Of a DNA stretch of 64,000 nucleotides, positions 46,320 through 56,600 are shown in pieces (within the stretch, counting starts at the first letter, position 1; the number at the start of each line of letters is the position of its first letter). The translations under genes were made by a program, and so were the position numbers. The notes beneath the pieces are model-generated. The model was not told where the DNA came from and did no database searches. It saw only the letters and a list, made by a program, of their open reading frames with translations. Origin of the DNA: Hyphomicrobiales bacterium (lineage in GTDB: Bacteria; Pseudomonadota; Alphaproteobacteria; Rhizobiales; Beijerinckiaceae); the NCBI GenBank assembly GCA_003963405.1, contig RXIY01000035.1, positions 1 to 64,000 of the forward strand, read 5' to 3'.

Positions 46320-47257
46320 AAGAGTCTGTCCGGAAAGATCATGCAGGATTGCATAATCTTCGCAGCATGAAGCGGATAGATGCGAGGCGGAGGAAGGCGA
46401 GGCCTCTGCGCGAGAGGCATTCCCAATCCTTCGCGAGCCGTCGACATCTGCCGAGCCAAGCGAATGTCCTCTCGACGACCCAGCGTTTGGGAAGAACAAC
46501 AAAGCCTTTGACGTGGTCGGAACGTTTCACGATCTCGACGTTCACACGCGCGAGGACTTTCTTCATTGCGCCTCGAAACTCCGGGCCCTGGTAGCCGCCA
46601 TCGGCATAGAGCTTGAGCAAAAAGGGGAAGGCGCCGAACAGGGTCGCCATGACCAATGCGCCGCCATCGCGATCCTGGACGTCCGCCGCGTGAACGAGCG
46701 CGTGCATCAGGAAACCTTGCGTATCGACGAGAATATGGCGCTTCTTGCCTTTGATTTTCTTCCCCGCGTCGTAGCCGGCGGGGTCGCTCGCCGAGCCCCC
46801 TTTTCAGCGCTCTTGACGCTCTGGCTGTCGATAATCGCGGCGGTCGGGCTTGCCTCGCGCCCTTCCTTCTCCCGGCAAGCGAGATAAAGCGCTTCGTGAA
46901 TGCGCATGAGCGTGCCATCCCAATCCCACAAGTCGAAATAGTCGTAGACGGTCGATCGCGGGGGCAAATCCTTCGGGATCGCCCGCCATTGGCAGCCGGT
47001 GCTCGGCACGTAAAGCAAAGCGTTGACGATCTCCCGCAAGTTCACCGAGCGTTTGTTGCCCCCGCGCTTGGCCGGAGGAATGAGGGGCTCCACGTGAGCC
47101 CATTCTTCGTCCGTTAAATCGCTGGGGTAACGCAACTTGCTGCGATCGTAGCGACCGCGATTTTCATCCGTCCACATCGGCGACCTGTCATCGAATCAGA
47201 TCGCTCTTTGAATCACAACGCATTCATGCGATTCAATGTTTTTCCGGACAGGCTCTA
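46320..47257 (-). mobile_element. IS5-family (IS427-like) insertion sequence
   Basis: Ends TAGAGTCTGTCCGGAAA (46320-46336) and its near-inverse TTTCCGGACAGGCTCTA (47241-47257) differ at one position over 17 bp. TA is shared at both borders, so the exact target duplication (2-3 bp) cannot be fixed. The transposase is on the minus strand in two overlapping frames. Confidence 0.82.
46339..47177 (-). CDS. IS5-family transposase in two frames (putative -1 frameshift)
   Basis: The first frame (47177-46707) encodes 156 residues (YPSDLTDEEWAHVEPLIPP; IIDSQSVKSAEKG). The second frame (stop at 46339) completes the protein: HALVHAADVQDRDGG, LYADGGYQGP and PKRWVVERTFAWL with the DDE residues. The switch lies at AAAAGGGGG (46796-46804). 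In frame it reads A-AAG-GGG, a canonical X-XXY-YYZ slippery heptamer, and slipping -1 restores the family sequence KGGSASDP. So it is either programmed frameshifting, common in this IS group, or a one-base loss. Confidence 0.85.
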
Positions 47258-47463
47258 ACACTCAGACTTCGGCCGGCTACCGCGATTGGCGCGCCTCGTT
47301 TTCTATTGAAGCAGCAGGGGCGGGCACAAGCGCCAGGGCGATTTTCTTGGATGGCTTCACGATGAAACCGGCCAGGCTCCTTCAAAACCTGTGGTATAGT
47401 CGCCACTTACTGATCAGGGTGAGCTGATTAAGCGCGCCCAAAGCCTGAAAAAAGGGGGAGAAC

Positions 47464-47685
47464 GTGCGTAAACTTTCGCTTTCGATCGCCGCCTTGCTGT
47501 TCGCGGCCTCCGGCCCTGCTATGGCGCAAAGTGACGAAAATCGCGAACATAGCGCGATGCAGCATATCGGTGGCCACTATCGGCATATGCACCGCGACTG
47601 GAGCGGGCAGGAGGGACGCCACACGCACAGTGTCTGCTGGAACTGGGACCCTGGGCATGGCTGGGTGTGGAGCTGCAACCGGTGA
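47464..47685 (+). CDS. Small secreted HRDW/VCW protein, copy B
   Basis: 73 residues from a GTG with GGGGGAG about 4 bases upstream. A signal peptide (RKLSLSIAALLFAASGPAMAQ) precedes a mature part HSAMQHIGGHYRHMHRDW, then VCWNWDPGHGWVWSC. Nearly the same as copy C at 32210 (EHSAMQHIGGH and GWVW shared). Seven histidines and two cysteines in about 50 residues suggest metal binding. Confidence 0.8.
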   Translation: MRKLSLSIAALLFAASGPAMAQSDENREHSAMQHIGGHYRHMHRDWSGQEGRHTHSVCWNWDPGHGWVWSCNR

Positions 47686-47864
47686 TGGCCCGCGGTTGCT
47701 CGTGAGAGAGGGTCGCTCCGCCGGTCTTGGCCGCCTCGCCGCGTGTTGGGCCGTAGTATATCGCCGCCAGAGCCAGAAGCCGACGCCTGGTGGCCCTTAG
47801 CCAGAGCCCGCAGAGCCTTTGCAATAAGACCGCCAACGCCTGCCACCCCGAGCGGCTGGCGAGT

Positions 47865-48353
47865 TCATCGCCGCTGGGGGTGCGCTTGTGGACAGTGCGA
47901 GTCACCCGGGCACTCAGGCAATTTTTCCAAGGCCATGTCCCATACGGCCCCGTGGTCGCCTGCGGTGTCACATCGGCAAGAAATTTTATCGCACAGCTTC
48001 GCGATATGGCGGTCATATCGCTTGCGTCGGTCCTCCTCGCTGAACCCCCAGCGATGGGAGCGGGCCCGCGCCTTTGCCTTGTAGGCAGAGACGACGTGTG
48101 TGACTTTATCATCGAGCTTCTCCGCCGGCCGGGCGATGAGGGCGGCTAGCTGATCCAGCGCGCCTTCGGCGAGACTGTCGATAAGGTCGACTTCGGCCTC
48201 GCCGCTGGCCTCCAAATAGAGTTTCACGCCCGTCTTGATCGCGGCGGACCATCGCGGCCGCAGTGAGGGAAAAATCGCGGGCAAAGCAACGGTCAATCCA
48301 AGCCCGAGGGCGATCGGCAGGTTGCTCTTAAAGAGGTCTTCGACTGCGGCCAC
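47865..48353 (-). CDS. DUF5132-like protein
   Basis: 162 residues from a GTG at plus 48353 with GGAGGA just upstream; the frame is open to 48404. The N-terminal VEDLFKSNLPIALGLGLTVALPAIFPSLRPRWSAAIKTGVKLYLEA resembles DUF5132 proteins: a short amphipathic start, one hydrophobic segment, then a basic helix. The rest is charged and unrelated to anything I know. It is isolated between a small secreted protein and IS debris. Confidence 0.6.
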   Translation of the reverse strand: MAAVEDLFKSNLPIALGLGLTVALPAIFPSLRPRWSAAIKTGVKLYLEASGEAEVDLIDSLAEGALDQLAALIARPAEKLDDKVTHVVSAYKAKARARSHRWGFSEEDRRKRYDRHIAKLCDKISCRCDTAGDHGAVWDMALEKLPECPGDSHCPQAHPQRR

Positions 48354-48510
48354 GGCTTCCTCCTCCACTACGAACGGACATATAGACCGCGGTCCGGGCC
48401 GCAACGGTTCGTCGTGTGTATCTCTGCGCCTGGGGCGCGCCCGAGCTTAGTGTTCTGCATAGGGAGGACGCGCCTTATGTAACCGCCTGCGCGCTTGCCT
48501 AGAGTATCCG

Positions 48511-48830
48511 TTATGCGCAAGGGGCGTTTTCGGCCCAGGGACGGTTATGGCGCAAGAGGGCGTTGGCAAGGACGACGAGCTTTCGCATGACGGCGGTGAT
48601 GGCGACCTTGGCGGGCTTCCCGGCCTCGATGAGCTTTTGGTAGAGCGCTCGACTGTCCTTGTTGAACCTGGAGGCAACGAGCGCTGGCATATAAAGGGCC
48701 TGGCGAAGGGACGCCCGGCCACCGCGAATATAGGCGTGGCCTTTCCATGAGCCTGACTGTCTTTGCACGGGCGCGAGGCCAGCGAGGCTTGCGGCCTGTT
48801 TGCCTTCGAGGCTCCCAAGCTCTGGCATTT
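48511..48830 (-). pseudogene. IS110-family transposase 3' fragment
   Basis: The minus frame reads LGSLEGKQAASLAGLAPVQRQSG, GGRASLRQALYMPALVASRFN and KVAITAVMRKLVVLANALLRHN, the C-terminal transposase_20 part of IS110 elements. The N-terminal RuvC-like half is missing. Confidence 0.82.
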
Positions 48831-48836
48831 CGATCA

Positions 48837-48990
48837 GCAAAGCGAAAGCGGTAACTCCCCGCTCAGCCTCGCCGTCATCCGCCACGCCGCCCTCAACATC
48901 CTCACAACCGACCAATCCAAAGGCTCCCTGCGCCGAAAACGCCTCAGAGCCTGCATCGGCCCAAATTTCCGAGGCGGCCTATTCGCGGCT
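48837..48990 (+). pseudogene. ISAs1-like transposase 3' fragment
   Basis: The plus frame reads SESGNSPLSLAVIRHAALNILTTDQSKGSLRRKRLRACI, the usual C-terminal end of ISAs1-type transposases. It abuts the IS110 remnant head to head, so two insertions collided here. Confidence 0.6.
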
Positions 48991-49071
48991 TTAGGATTTC
49001 GCCTGAGACGCGGCGGTAAAGCTCTTTCAGGCAGCGGCGCGCTGTGCTATCGGTCGCCGCAGGGATCAACT

Positions 49072-49398
49072 ATGCAGCGAAGCTGGCTCCGCCTTCTCAT
49101 TTCGGCCTTGGTGATTCTCGCGGCTCTGACCGCGGGGAGGGCGAATGTCGTCGCGCCGCCCGCCTCTCAGCCATGCGCCGAGATGGCCATGTTCCACGGC
49201 GGCCGCAACGCCGATGGCGACCACGCCGCCGTGCCGCGACATTGCGACTCGCTCATCTGCGGCGCAATTCAATTGACGCCCCCCATTTTCGATGCGGCAG
49301 GCCTCGCGACGCAAATGGGCCGCGCGCCACAGCCGCACGACGACGTGATTCGTCTCGGCGTCACCGGTTCTCCTGACCTTCGGCCCCCCATCTCCTAA
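49072..49398 (+). CDS. Small secreted protein of the copper efflux locus, type 1
   Basis: 108 residues with a signal peptide (about 1-24). The mature part has three cysteines (QPCAEMAMFHGG, HCDSLIC), several Met/His, and ends in GSPDLRPPIS. The C-terminal RPPI motif is shared with the 110-residue protein at 51373 (PPNLRPPIV), so the two are distant paralogues flanking the TolC gene. A periplasmic copper-related role is inferred from place and Met/His/Cys content. Confidence 0.65.
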   Translation: MQRSWLRLLISALVILAALTAGRANVVAPPASQPCAEMAMFHGGRNADGDHAAVPRHCDSLICGAIQLTPPIFDAAGLATQMGRAPQPHDDVIRLGVTGSPDLRPPIS

Positions 49399-49553
49399 AC
49401 GCCATGCAAGCCGGGCTCACGCACGGCAACCCGGGCCTTTTGTCTTCGGCGGCGTCGTGACCCGACGCCCAAGGACCGTTGTCGCGCGCTCCCGCAAGAC
49501 GAGCAAGGCCGCTCCTTCAACGGCGCTTTCGACAGGAAGCGGGAGAGATTCTC

Positions 49554-49955
49554 ATGAGCACTTTCATTTCGCGAGGACTCGCTGGGTCCTTGCTCGTCCT
49601 GGGGCTTTTCGCGGCGCCGACAGCGGCGCGAGCCGCAATCGGCGACTACGAGTTTAAGCTTGTCAGTGAGCAGGCCAAAAAGGGACAGACCGTCGTCGAC
49701 GTCCGGCTGATCCACAAGCCTCATGCGAAACCAGTTCCTGACGCCGTCGTCTTCGCCATGCGTCTCGACATGGCGCCAGACGACATGGAGGCAATGACCG
49801 GCGCGATCGAGCAGGTCGAAAGCTCGGAGCCTGGCGTCTACCGGTTCAGGGTCGCGCTGACTGACGAGGGGCGTTGGCGTATCTCGCTCGCGGCGAAGGT
49901 CCAGGGGGAGGCTGAGACGCTGCAAGGCCGCTTGGTGCTGAAGGCGACGCCATGA
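49554..49955 (+). CDS. FixH/YtkA-like periplasmic protein
   Basis: 133 residues from the ATG at 49554, with GGAGAG upstream; the longer frame to 49479 lacks support. A signal peptide ending in ARAA precedes a beta-rich YtkA-like domain (VDVRLIHKPHAKPVPDAVVFAMRLDMAPDDMEAM; YRFRVALTDEGRWRISLAA). Such proteins are often the first gene of CusCBA-type operons and may bind copper through their Met residues. ATGA overlap with tolC. Confidence 0.82.
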   Translation: MSTFISRGLAGSLLVLGLFAAPTAARAAIGDYEFKLVSEQAKKGQTVVDVRLIHKPHAKPVPDAVVFAMRLDMAPDDMEAMTGAIEQVESSEPGVYRFRVALTDEGRWRISLAAKVQGEAETLQGRLVLKATP

Positions 49956-51202
49956 CGTTGCGCCGGCTGGGCTTATCGCTGTTGGTCTTGGCCGCCGCGG
50001 CGGCGCCGGCGGGCGCCGGCGAGCGGGCGGCCGCGCCGGGCGCAAACGTCGAAAGCGTCGTGGGATTTGCAAAGCGGCTGAGCCCGGAGCTGGCGGCGTC
50101 GATCCTTGACGCGGATGCGGCGGCGCATCGCGTGGGCGCGGCCGGCGTCCAGCCGGACCCCACCTTCACCCTCCAGGCCTGGGACGTGAACAGCAAAGGC
50201 GTAGGCCAGCCCTGGATCGGCCAGCGCTGGATCGGGCTCGAGCAAACCGTCCGCTTGTGGGGAAAGACCGATCTGGAGAAAGGCGTCGCCGCGGCGGAGG
50301 CCGATGCGGCTCGGCATGGGAGTCATGCCGTCGAGCTCGATCTTGTCGCCCGCGTCAAGACGGTTTACGCGCAATACAACGCGGCGCATCGCGCCGTCGA
50401 GCTTGCAATATCGCTTCGGCAGCGGCTCGAGGAGGTTGCCGAGCTTTTACGCCTGCGTTACGGCGCAAGCTCGGTTAACCAACAGGAGGTTATCAAGGCC
50501 GAGCTCGAGGCGGCCAACGCCGCGGCCGACGTGGTGCGCCGCGAGGGCGAGGAAAAGTCTGCGGTCGCCCGGTTGAACGCTTTGATCGGTCGCCAAGCGC
50601 AGGCGCCGCTCGCCGCGCCAAAAGGCTTCCCGGCTTTGAAGGCTCGGCTGACGCTCGCGAGCGTGCAGGAGATGGCGCGATCTTACAACCCGCAGCTCGC
50701 CGCTACGCATGCGCGAGTGCGTTCGGCCACAGGAACGAAAGAGCTAACGGATCTCAATTACTACCCCGACGTCACTGTCGGAGCGACCTATGTGCAGCGG
50801 CCCGTGGGCCAGGACAGCGGCCAATTCCTGATCGGCTTCAAAGTGCCCCTGCAATACGAGGCGAAGGACGCCGAGCAACGCGCTGCGAGCGCCAGCCTCG
50901 GCGCAGCGGAGGCGCGCAATGACGCGCTTCGTATTCGCCTCGACGGCGAGGTCGCCGAAGCCTGGTTTCGCCTGGAGGCGATCCGTAAGGCGTTGAAGAT
51001 TTTCGAGCATCGGCAGCTCCCGCCCGCGCGTCTATCTGTTGAAACCGCCCAAAAGGGATTCGACGCCGGCGCCGCCGACCTCGCGACGCTCCTCGAAACT
51101 GAACGGCGTCTACGCGCGGTTGAATTGGAGCTCCTCGCGCTCAGAGTCGAGGAGCAGAGCAGATTCGCCGACCTCGAGCGCTTAGCCGGAGGCTCGCTGT
51201 GA
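49952..51202 (+). CDS. cusC: TolC-family outer-membrane efflux protein (CusC-like)
   Basis: 416 residues. A signal peptide (about 1-22) without a lipobox, then two outer-membrane-efflux repeats with long alpha-helical stretches (KELTDLNYYPDVTVGATYVQ; PARLSVETAQKGFDAGAADLATLLETERRLR). It forms the outer-membrane channel of the copper RND pump encoded downstream. Translationally coupled to the FixH-like gene. Confidence 0.88.
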   Translation: MTLRRLGLSLLVLAAAAAPAGAGERAAAPGANVESVVGFAKRLSPELAASILDADAAAHRVGAAGVQPDPTFTLQAWDVNSKGVGQPWIGQRWIGLEQTVRLWGKTDLEKGVAAAEADAARHGSHAVELDLVARVKTVYAQYNAAHRAVELAISLRQRLEEVAELLRLRYGASSVNQQEVIKAELEAANAAADVVRREGEEKSAVARLNALIGRQAQAPLAAPKGFPALKARLTLASVQEMARSYNPQLAATHARVRSATGTKELTDLNYYPDVTVGATYVQRPVGQDSGQFLIGFKVPLQYEAKDAEQRAASASLGAAEARNDALRIRLDGEVAEAWFRLEAIRKALKIFEHRQLPPARLSVETAQKGFDAGAADLATLLETERRLRAVELELLALRVEEQSRFADLERLAGGSL

Positions 51203-51372
51203 CGCGCTTGTCGCTTCGCGCCCAGGGGTTTGAGTACGTCGCGAACGCCCGCGCCTCATGCGCCAATCTCCCCAGAAAAAGCATGGCCCCGTAAAAATCG
51301 ACCTCTGCATGGCGCTGCCTTGAAGGAGAGGGCGCCTCGGCCTAGGTTGATGATCGATCCGCGAGTGACAAG

Positions 51373-51705
51373 ATGGTTCATTGGATCCGCGCACTAATTG
51401 CCGTGTCCGCGTTGGTGGCGTTCTTCGCGGGTGGCGGCCTGTGGTCGGGGAAACCCACCCATGGATGTGATGGCATGGGCATGGAGATGGTCGACTCCAC
51501 GGCCATGGCAGGCGAGGGAAATGACGGCGGGATCATGCCAGGCTGCCCTGCGCTGACATGCGCATCGACACAGTTTTTTCCGCCTCCGCAAACTGATTTT
51601 GCTCTGCCGGTAGTGATCGAGCTCATTTCATCGGCGACGCCGCGAGACGATCTCGAGCGCAGCGGAACCTCCAGACCGCCGAACCTTCGGCCGCCGATTG
51701 TCTGA
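51373..51705 (+). CDS. Small secreted protein of the copper efflux locus, type 2
   Basis: 110 residues with a hydrophobic signal (about 1-26). The mature chain is Met/Cys-rich (HGCDGMGMEMVDSTAMAG; GCPALTCAS) and ends in PPNLRPPIV, the same motif as the protein at 49072. The Met-rich segment resembles periplasmic Cu(I)-binding sequences. Unknown function. Confidence 0.65.
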   Translation: MVHWIRALIAVSALVAFFAGGGLWSGKPTHGCDGMGMEMVDSTAMAGEGNDGGIMPGCPALTCASTQFFPPPQTDFALPVVIELISSATPRDDLERSGTSRPPNLRPPIV

Positions 51706-52263
51706 CCGCGCATTTCGGCGACGCGTCGGCGGGCGCTCCGTCTCCGCCGGCGCGCGCTTCGCGCCGTGAATGGCGCTGCGCCGATCGAAATCGCGACTGG
51801 ACAAGCCAGAAATATTACGCCGCCGCTTGCGGATTCGCTTCTGCGTTAGAATACGCGCAGTTGAACGCTCGTGTTTTGCCTATTCAGCAATGATAATTAC
51901 TTATGCTCCCATCATTTTATTTGCTTGCAGCGGTCAGTGTTTAAATTTACAGAGGTAAAATACCCTGGCTGATCTGGCGACGCGCCGAAAGACGATGACG
52001 ATTTCAAGGCGACCCCGAGGCGACCCGCAAACGCCGATCGAAGGCGAAACGGTTGTTTGAGCGGAGCTCGCCTCGACCAGCGCGCCCCTGGGCTGAGTCG
52101 GGCCAATCCGGTTTTCTGGACCGCATGCCCCTTTGGTTGCAGCGTTCCAAGCCGAGCGTCGATTTCCCGCGGCGGCCGCGGTGGAACTTAAGCTTCTGCG
52201 GGCTGAGATTATCGAGATGAGAGAGCTTGCTACATATCCTGTCGCACGAGCGGGAGTTATAAA
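51706..52263. other. Long intergenic region before cusB
   Basis: No gene is supported. An AT-rich block near 51885-51960 stands out from the GC-rich surroundings and may hold the cusBA promoter; I could not assign boxes reliably. GGGAG lies 8 bases before the cusB start. Confidence 0.4.
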
Positions 52264-53670
52264 ATGACGCGGCGCGGCATGGTTTTCCTCAGTGTTTTGA
52301 CGGCCGCCGCCGCCGGCGTCGCTTGGCTGCTCGAAGGACGGTTCAGCTGGGTTGCGCCACCCTCAATGCACGCGCCGCCAGCTCAGTCGAACCGACCGTC
52401 TGCGACCAACCCGATCATTTACTATCGCGACCCCGATAATCGCCCATTTTACTCCTCCACCCCCCGAAAAGCGGCGAACGGGAAAGAATTTGTGGCTGTG
52501 CGCGCCAGCGAAGACGTGAGTTTCGAAGACAAACCGGCTCCGACGCCTTCGAAGACCGGCGAAGCGAGACGCGTCCGCTACTACCGCAATCCCATGGGCC
52601 TGCCCGACACCTCGCCCGTTCCCAAGAAGGACCCAATGGGCATGGATTACGTCCCTGTTTTCGAGGATGAGGGCGAGGACAATTCGACCGTGACGGTCAG
52701 CCCCGGAAAACTGCAAAAGACGGGCGTCCGCTCTGAGCCTGTCGAACGTCGGACGATGAGCGTTCCCGTCCGCGCCGCAGGTCGGATCGAATTCGATCCA
52801 CGCCGCGTTTCAGTCGTTTCCCTGCGTTTTGAAGCCTTCATCGAATCGGTCGGGAAATTCGCGGAAGGCGATTACGTCCATAAGGGCGAGCCGCTCATGC
52901 GCGTTTATGGCCCCGATCTTTCGAGCGCGGCGGCGGAGTATGTCGCCGTGCTCAACTCGGGGCGCGGCGGCCGGGAGCGCCTCGAGGGGGCCAAGCGCCG
53001 CCTCGCCAATCTTGGCCTCGACGAGAACGCCATCGCTGCGATCGCACGGTCGCGGCGCGTTCCGCGCGTCATTCTCTGGCCGGCGCCGCAAGACGGCCAC
53101 ATCTTCGAGCGGTCGGCGCTCAATGGCATGCGCGCGGCGCCGGGCGACGCGTTGTTTCGCATCGTGGATCATTCGTTGGTCTGGGTTCTGGCTGACTTTC
53201 CGGAACGAGACGTCGCTATGATTGCGCCCGGACAAAAGGCGGAGGTTCGGGCAAGGGCTTATCCCGATCGCGCCTTCAAAGGCGAGGTCGCGCTCATCTA
53301 TCCGCATCTCAACGCTGAAACGCGCACGGCGCGCGTGAGGATCGAATTGCCGAATCCCGAAGGATTGCTGCGCGGCGACATGTACGCCGATGTCGAAATC
53401 GCCGCCGCCGGAAACGAAAAGGTCTTGACCGCTCCCGAGAGCGCCATCATCGACACCGGCAAGCGGCAAGTGGCGATCGTCGACAAGGGCGAGGGCCGTT
53501 TCGAGCCGCGCGAGGTGAAGATTGGCCGGCGCGGAGACGGCCTCGTCGAGATCGAGGCGGGGCTCGGCGAGAAGGACCGGGTCGTCACGACCGCCAATTT
53601 CCTCATCGACGCCGAAAGCAATCTCAAAGCCGCCTTGCGGGCCCTCGACCAAGGGGAGGGCGGCAAGTGA
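52264..53670 (+). CDS. cusB: CusB-type RND adaptor with two metal-binding domains
   Basis: 468 residues. One N-terminal membrane anchor, then two heavy-metal-binding YHS-like repeats (YYRDPDNRPFYSSTPRKAANGKEF and YYRNPMGLPDTSPVPKKDPMGMDYVPV), where most CusB proteins have one. A standard barrel-sandwich and beta-barrel membrane-fusion region follows (PVRAAGRIEFDPRR; DGHIFERSALNGMRAAPGDALF). It links CusA to CusC and may deliver metal. It overlaps cusA (GTGA). Confidence 0.92.
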   Translation: MTRRGMVFLSVLTAAAAGVAWLLEGRFSWVAPPSMHAPPAQSNRPSATNPIIYYRDPDNRPFYSSTPRKAANGKEFVAVRASEDVSFEDKPAPTPSKTGEARRVRYYRNPMGLPDTSPVPKKDPMGMDYVPVFEDEGEDNSTVTVSPGKLQKTGVRSEPVERRTMSVPVRAAGRIEFDPRRVSVVSLRFEAFIESVGKFAEGDYVHKGEPLMRVYGPDLSSAAAEYVAVLNSGRGGRERLEGAKRRLANLGLDENAIAAIARSRRVPRVILWPAPQDGHIFERSALNGMRAAPGDALFRIVDHSLVWVLADFPERDVAMIAPGQKAEVRARAYPDRAFKGEVALIYPHLNAETRTARVRIELPNPEGLLRGDMYADVEIAAAGNEKVLTAPESAIIDTGKRQVAIVDKGEGRFEPREVKIGRRGDGLVEIEAGLGEKDRVVTTANFLIDAESNLKAALRALDQGEGGK

Positions 53671-56600
53671 TCGGCAAGCTCATCGCCTGGTCCGCGCGCA
53701 ATCTGGTCTTGATCTTCATCGGAACGACCTTCGTTGTCGCTGCGGGCGTCTACGCTTTACGCACTTTGCCGCTCGACGCCATTCCCGACCTCTCCGACGT
53801 GCAGGCGATTGTCTACACGGAATATCCTGGGCAGGCGCCGCAGGTTGTCGAGGATCAGGTCACGTATCCGTTAACGAGTTCGATGCTGACGGTGCCGCGC
53901 TCGAAGGTGGTGCGGGGATTTTCGTTCTTTGGCGTGTCCTTCGTTTACGTCATTTTCGAGGACGGGGTCGACATCTATTGGGCGCGTTCGCGCGTGCTCG
54001 AATATTTGAGCGCCGCAAGCCGAAAATTGCCCTCGGGCGTCAATCCTGTTCTGGGTCCCGACGCGACGGGCGTCGGCTGGGTCTATCAATATGCGCTGAT
54101 CGCCAAAGAAATGACCCTCGCCGAACTGCGTTCCATCCAGGACTGGACGGTGCGCTACGGACTCGCCAAGGCCGAAGGCGTCGCCGAGGTCGCGAGCGTT
54201 GGTGGTTTTGTCAAGCAATATAACGTCGTCGTCGATCCAAATCGGCTGCGGGCGCTGGGCGTTCCGCTGTCGAAAATTCGGGACGCCATCCGCGCCAGCA
54301 ACGCCGACGTCGGCGGCCGCACGGTCGAGCTATCCGAATTCGAATTTATCGTGCGCGGGCGCGGTTATCTGCGCGACGGTGCGGACCTCGAGCGGCTCGT
54401 CTTGCGGGCGGAAGGCGGAACGCCGCTGCTCTTGAAGGACGTGGCGCGCGTCGAACTCGGCCCCGACGAGCGGCGCGGCATCACCGAGCTCAACGGCGAA
54501 GGCGAGGTCGCGAGCGGGATCGCGATTCAACGCTACGGCGCCAACGCCCTCACTGTGATCGACAACATTAAGGCGGCGCTGGCGCAAATGGCCCCGGCGC
54601 TGCCCAAAGGCGTGGACATCGTTCCCGTCTACGACCGCTCACAGCTCATCCATGCGGCGATCGAGACCTTAAAGGGCACGCTCGTTGAAGAGAGCGTCAT
54701 CGTCGCTCTGGTGTGCATCGTGTTTCTTTTGCATGTGCGTAGCGCGCTCGTTGCAATTATCATGCTGCCGGTCGGCGTTCTGATGGCTTTCGCCGCGATG
54801 AAGGCGCTCGGACTGGGCTCCAATATTATGAGCCTCGGCGGCATCGCCATCGCCATCGGCGCGATGGTCGACGCCGCCATCGTGATGATCGAGAATGCGC
54901 ACAAGCACCTCGAACGAGCGCCGAAAGGCGGGTCCCGCGTCTACGTGCTTATCGAGGCGGCTAGCGAGGTGGGGCCGGCGCTGTTTTTCAGCCTGCTCGT
55001 CATCACCGTTTCGTTCCTGCCAATCTTCACGCTCGAGGCTCAGGAAGGAAGGCTGTTCAGCCCTCTTGCCTACACCAAGACATTCGCCATGGCGGCGGCG
55101 GCGCTTCTTTCGGTGACGCTGGTGCCGGCGTTGATGATAATCTTCGTGCGCGGGACAATCATTCCAGAGGCGAGAAACCCGATCAATCGCGGCCTGATCT
55201 GGATTTATCGGCCCATCATCAGCCTCGTCCTTAGGGCCAAGGTCCCAACCATCTTGTTGGCGGCGGCAATTTTGGCCGTAACGGTCGTTCCCGCGCGCCA
55301 GCTCGGGGCCGAGTTCATGCCCGCGCTCAACGAGGGCGCCCTTCTCTACATGCCGACAACATTGCCTGGCCTTTCCGTCACCAAGGCCGCTGCGCTGCTG
55401 CAAACGCAGGACCGCATCATCAGAACGTTTCCCGAGGTAGAGTCCGTCTATGGCAAGGCCGGACGCGCGTCGACGGCGACCGACCCCGCGCCGCTCGAAA
55501 TGTTTGAAACGGTCGTCAATCTGAAGCCTAAAGAGCAGTGGCGGCGCGGGATGACAGTCGACAAGTTGATCACAGAGATGGACGCCGCGCTTCAGTTTCC
55601 GGGCGTCTCAAACGCCTGGACCATGCCGATCAGAAACAGAATCGACATGCTCGCGACCGGGATCAGGACCCCGATCGGGGTCAAGATCTTCGGACGCGAT
55701 CTCACGCAGATGGAAGGGCTCGCGCGCCAGGTCGAGGCCGTTCTGAGGCGCGTGCCCGGAACCTCGAGCGCCTATGCCGAACGCGTCATCGGCGGCTACT
55801 ATCTCGATATCATTCCCGACCGCGTCATGCTCGCGCGCTACGGACTCATGATCGGAGATTTGCAGGAAGTGATCGCGACGGCGCTCGGCGGCGCCACCGT
55901 CACGACAACGGTCGAAGGACGCGAACGCTATGGGGTGACCATTCGCTACCCGCGCGATTTTCGTTCTAACCCCCGGGCGATCGCAAGCGAAGTGCTCGTT
56001 CCGCTGGCGACTGGCGGGACCGTGCCGCTCGGCGAAGTCGCCAAGGTCGATCTCGTTCGCGGGCCGACGACGATTCGCACCGAAAACGGCCAGCTCGCCG
56101 TCTACATCTTCGTCGACGTCCGCGATCGCGATATCGGCGGCTATGTTTCGGAGGCGCGCAAAGCGGTCGCCGACAGCATTGATTTCCCCTCGGGATCGTA
56201 CGTCGTCTGGAGCGGCCAATATGAATATATGGAGCGGGCGCAAGCGCGGATGCGGATCGTCGTGCCGGTGACGCTGCTTATCATCTTCCTGCTCCTCTAT
56301 TTGAATTTCCGACGCCTGACGGAAACGCTCATCGTCATGGCGTCGCTGCCCTTTGCTCTCGTGGGCGGCGTCTGGTTGATGTGGTTCTTGAACTTCAACA
56401 TCTCCGTCGCCGTCGCTGTCGGGTTTATCGCCCTCGCCGGAGTCGCGGCGGAAACCGGCGTGGTGATGCTGATTTACCTCGATCACGCCATGGAGGAAAT
56501 CAAAGAGGAACGTGAAGCCGAAGGCGCCCTATTCACGCGCGCTGATCTTCATGAATCGATCATGCTTGGCGCCGTTGAGCGGGTGCGGCCGAAGATGATG

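Noticed and set aside
47464-47685. Methanobactin-type precursor peptide
   Set aside because: The protein has a Sec signal and a conserved mature domain, and no MbnB/MbnC genes are present.
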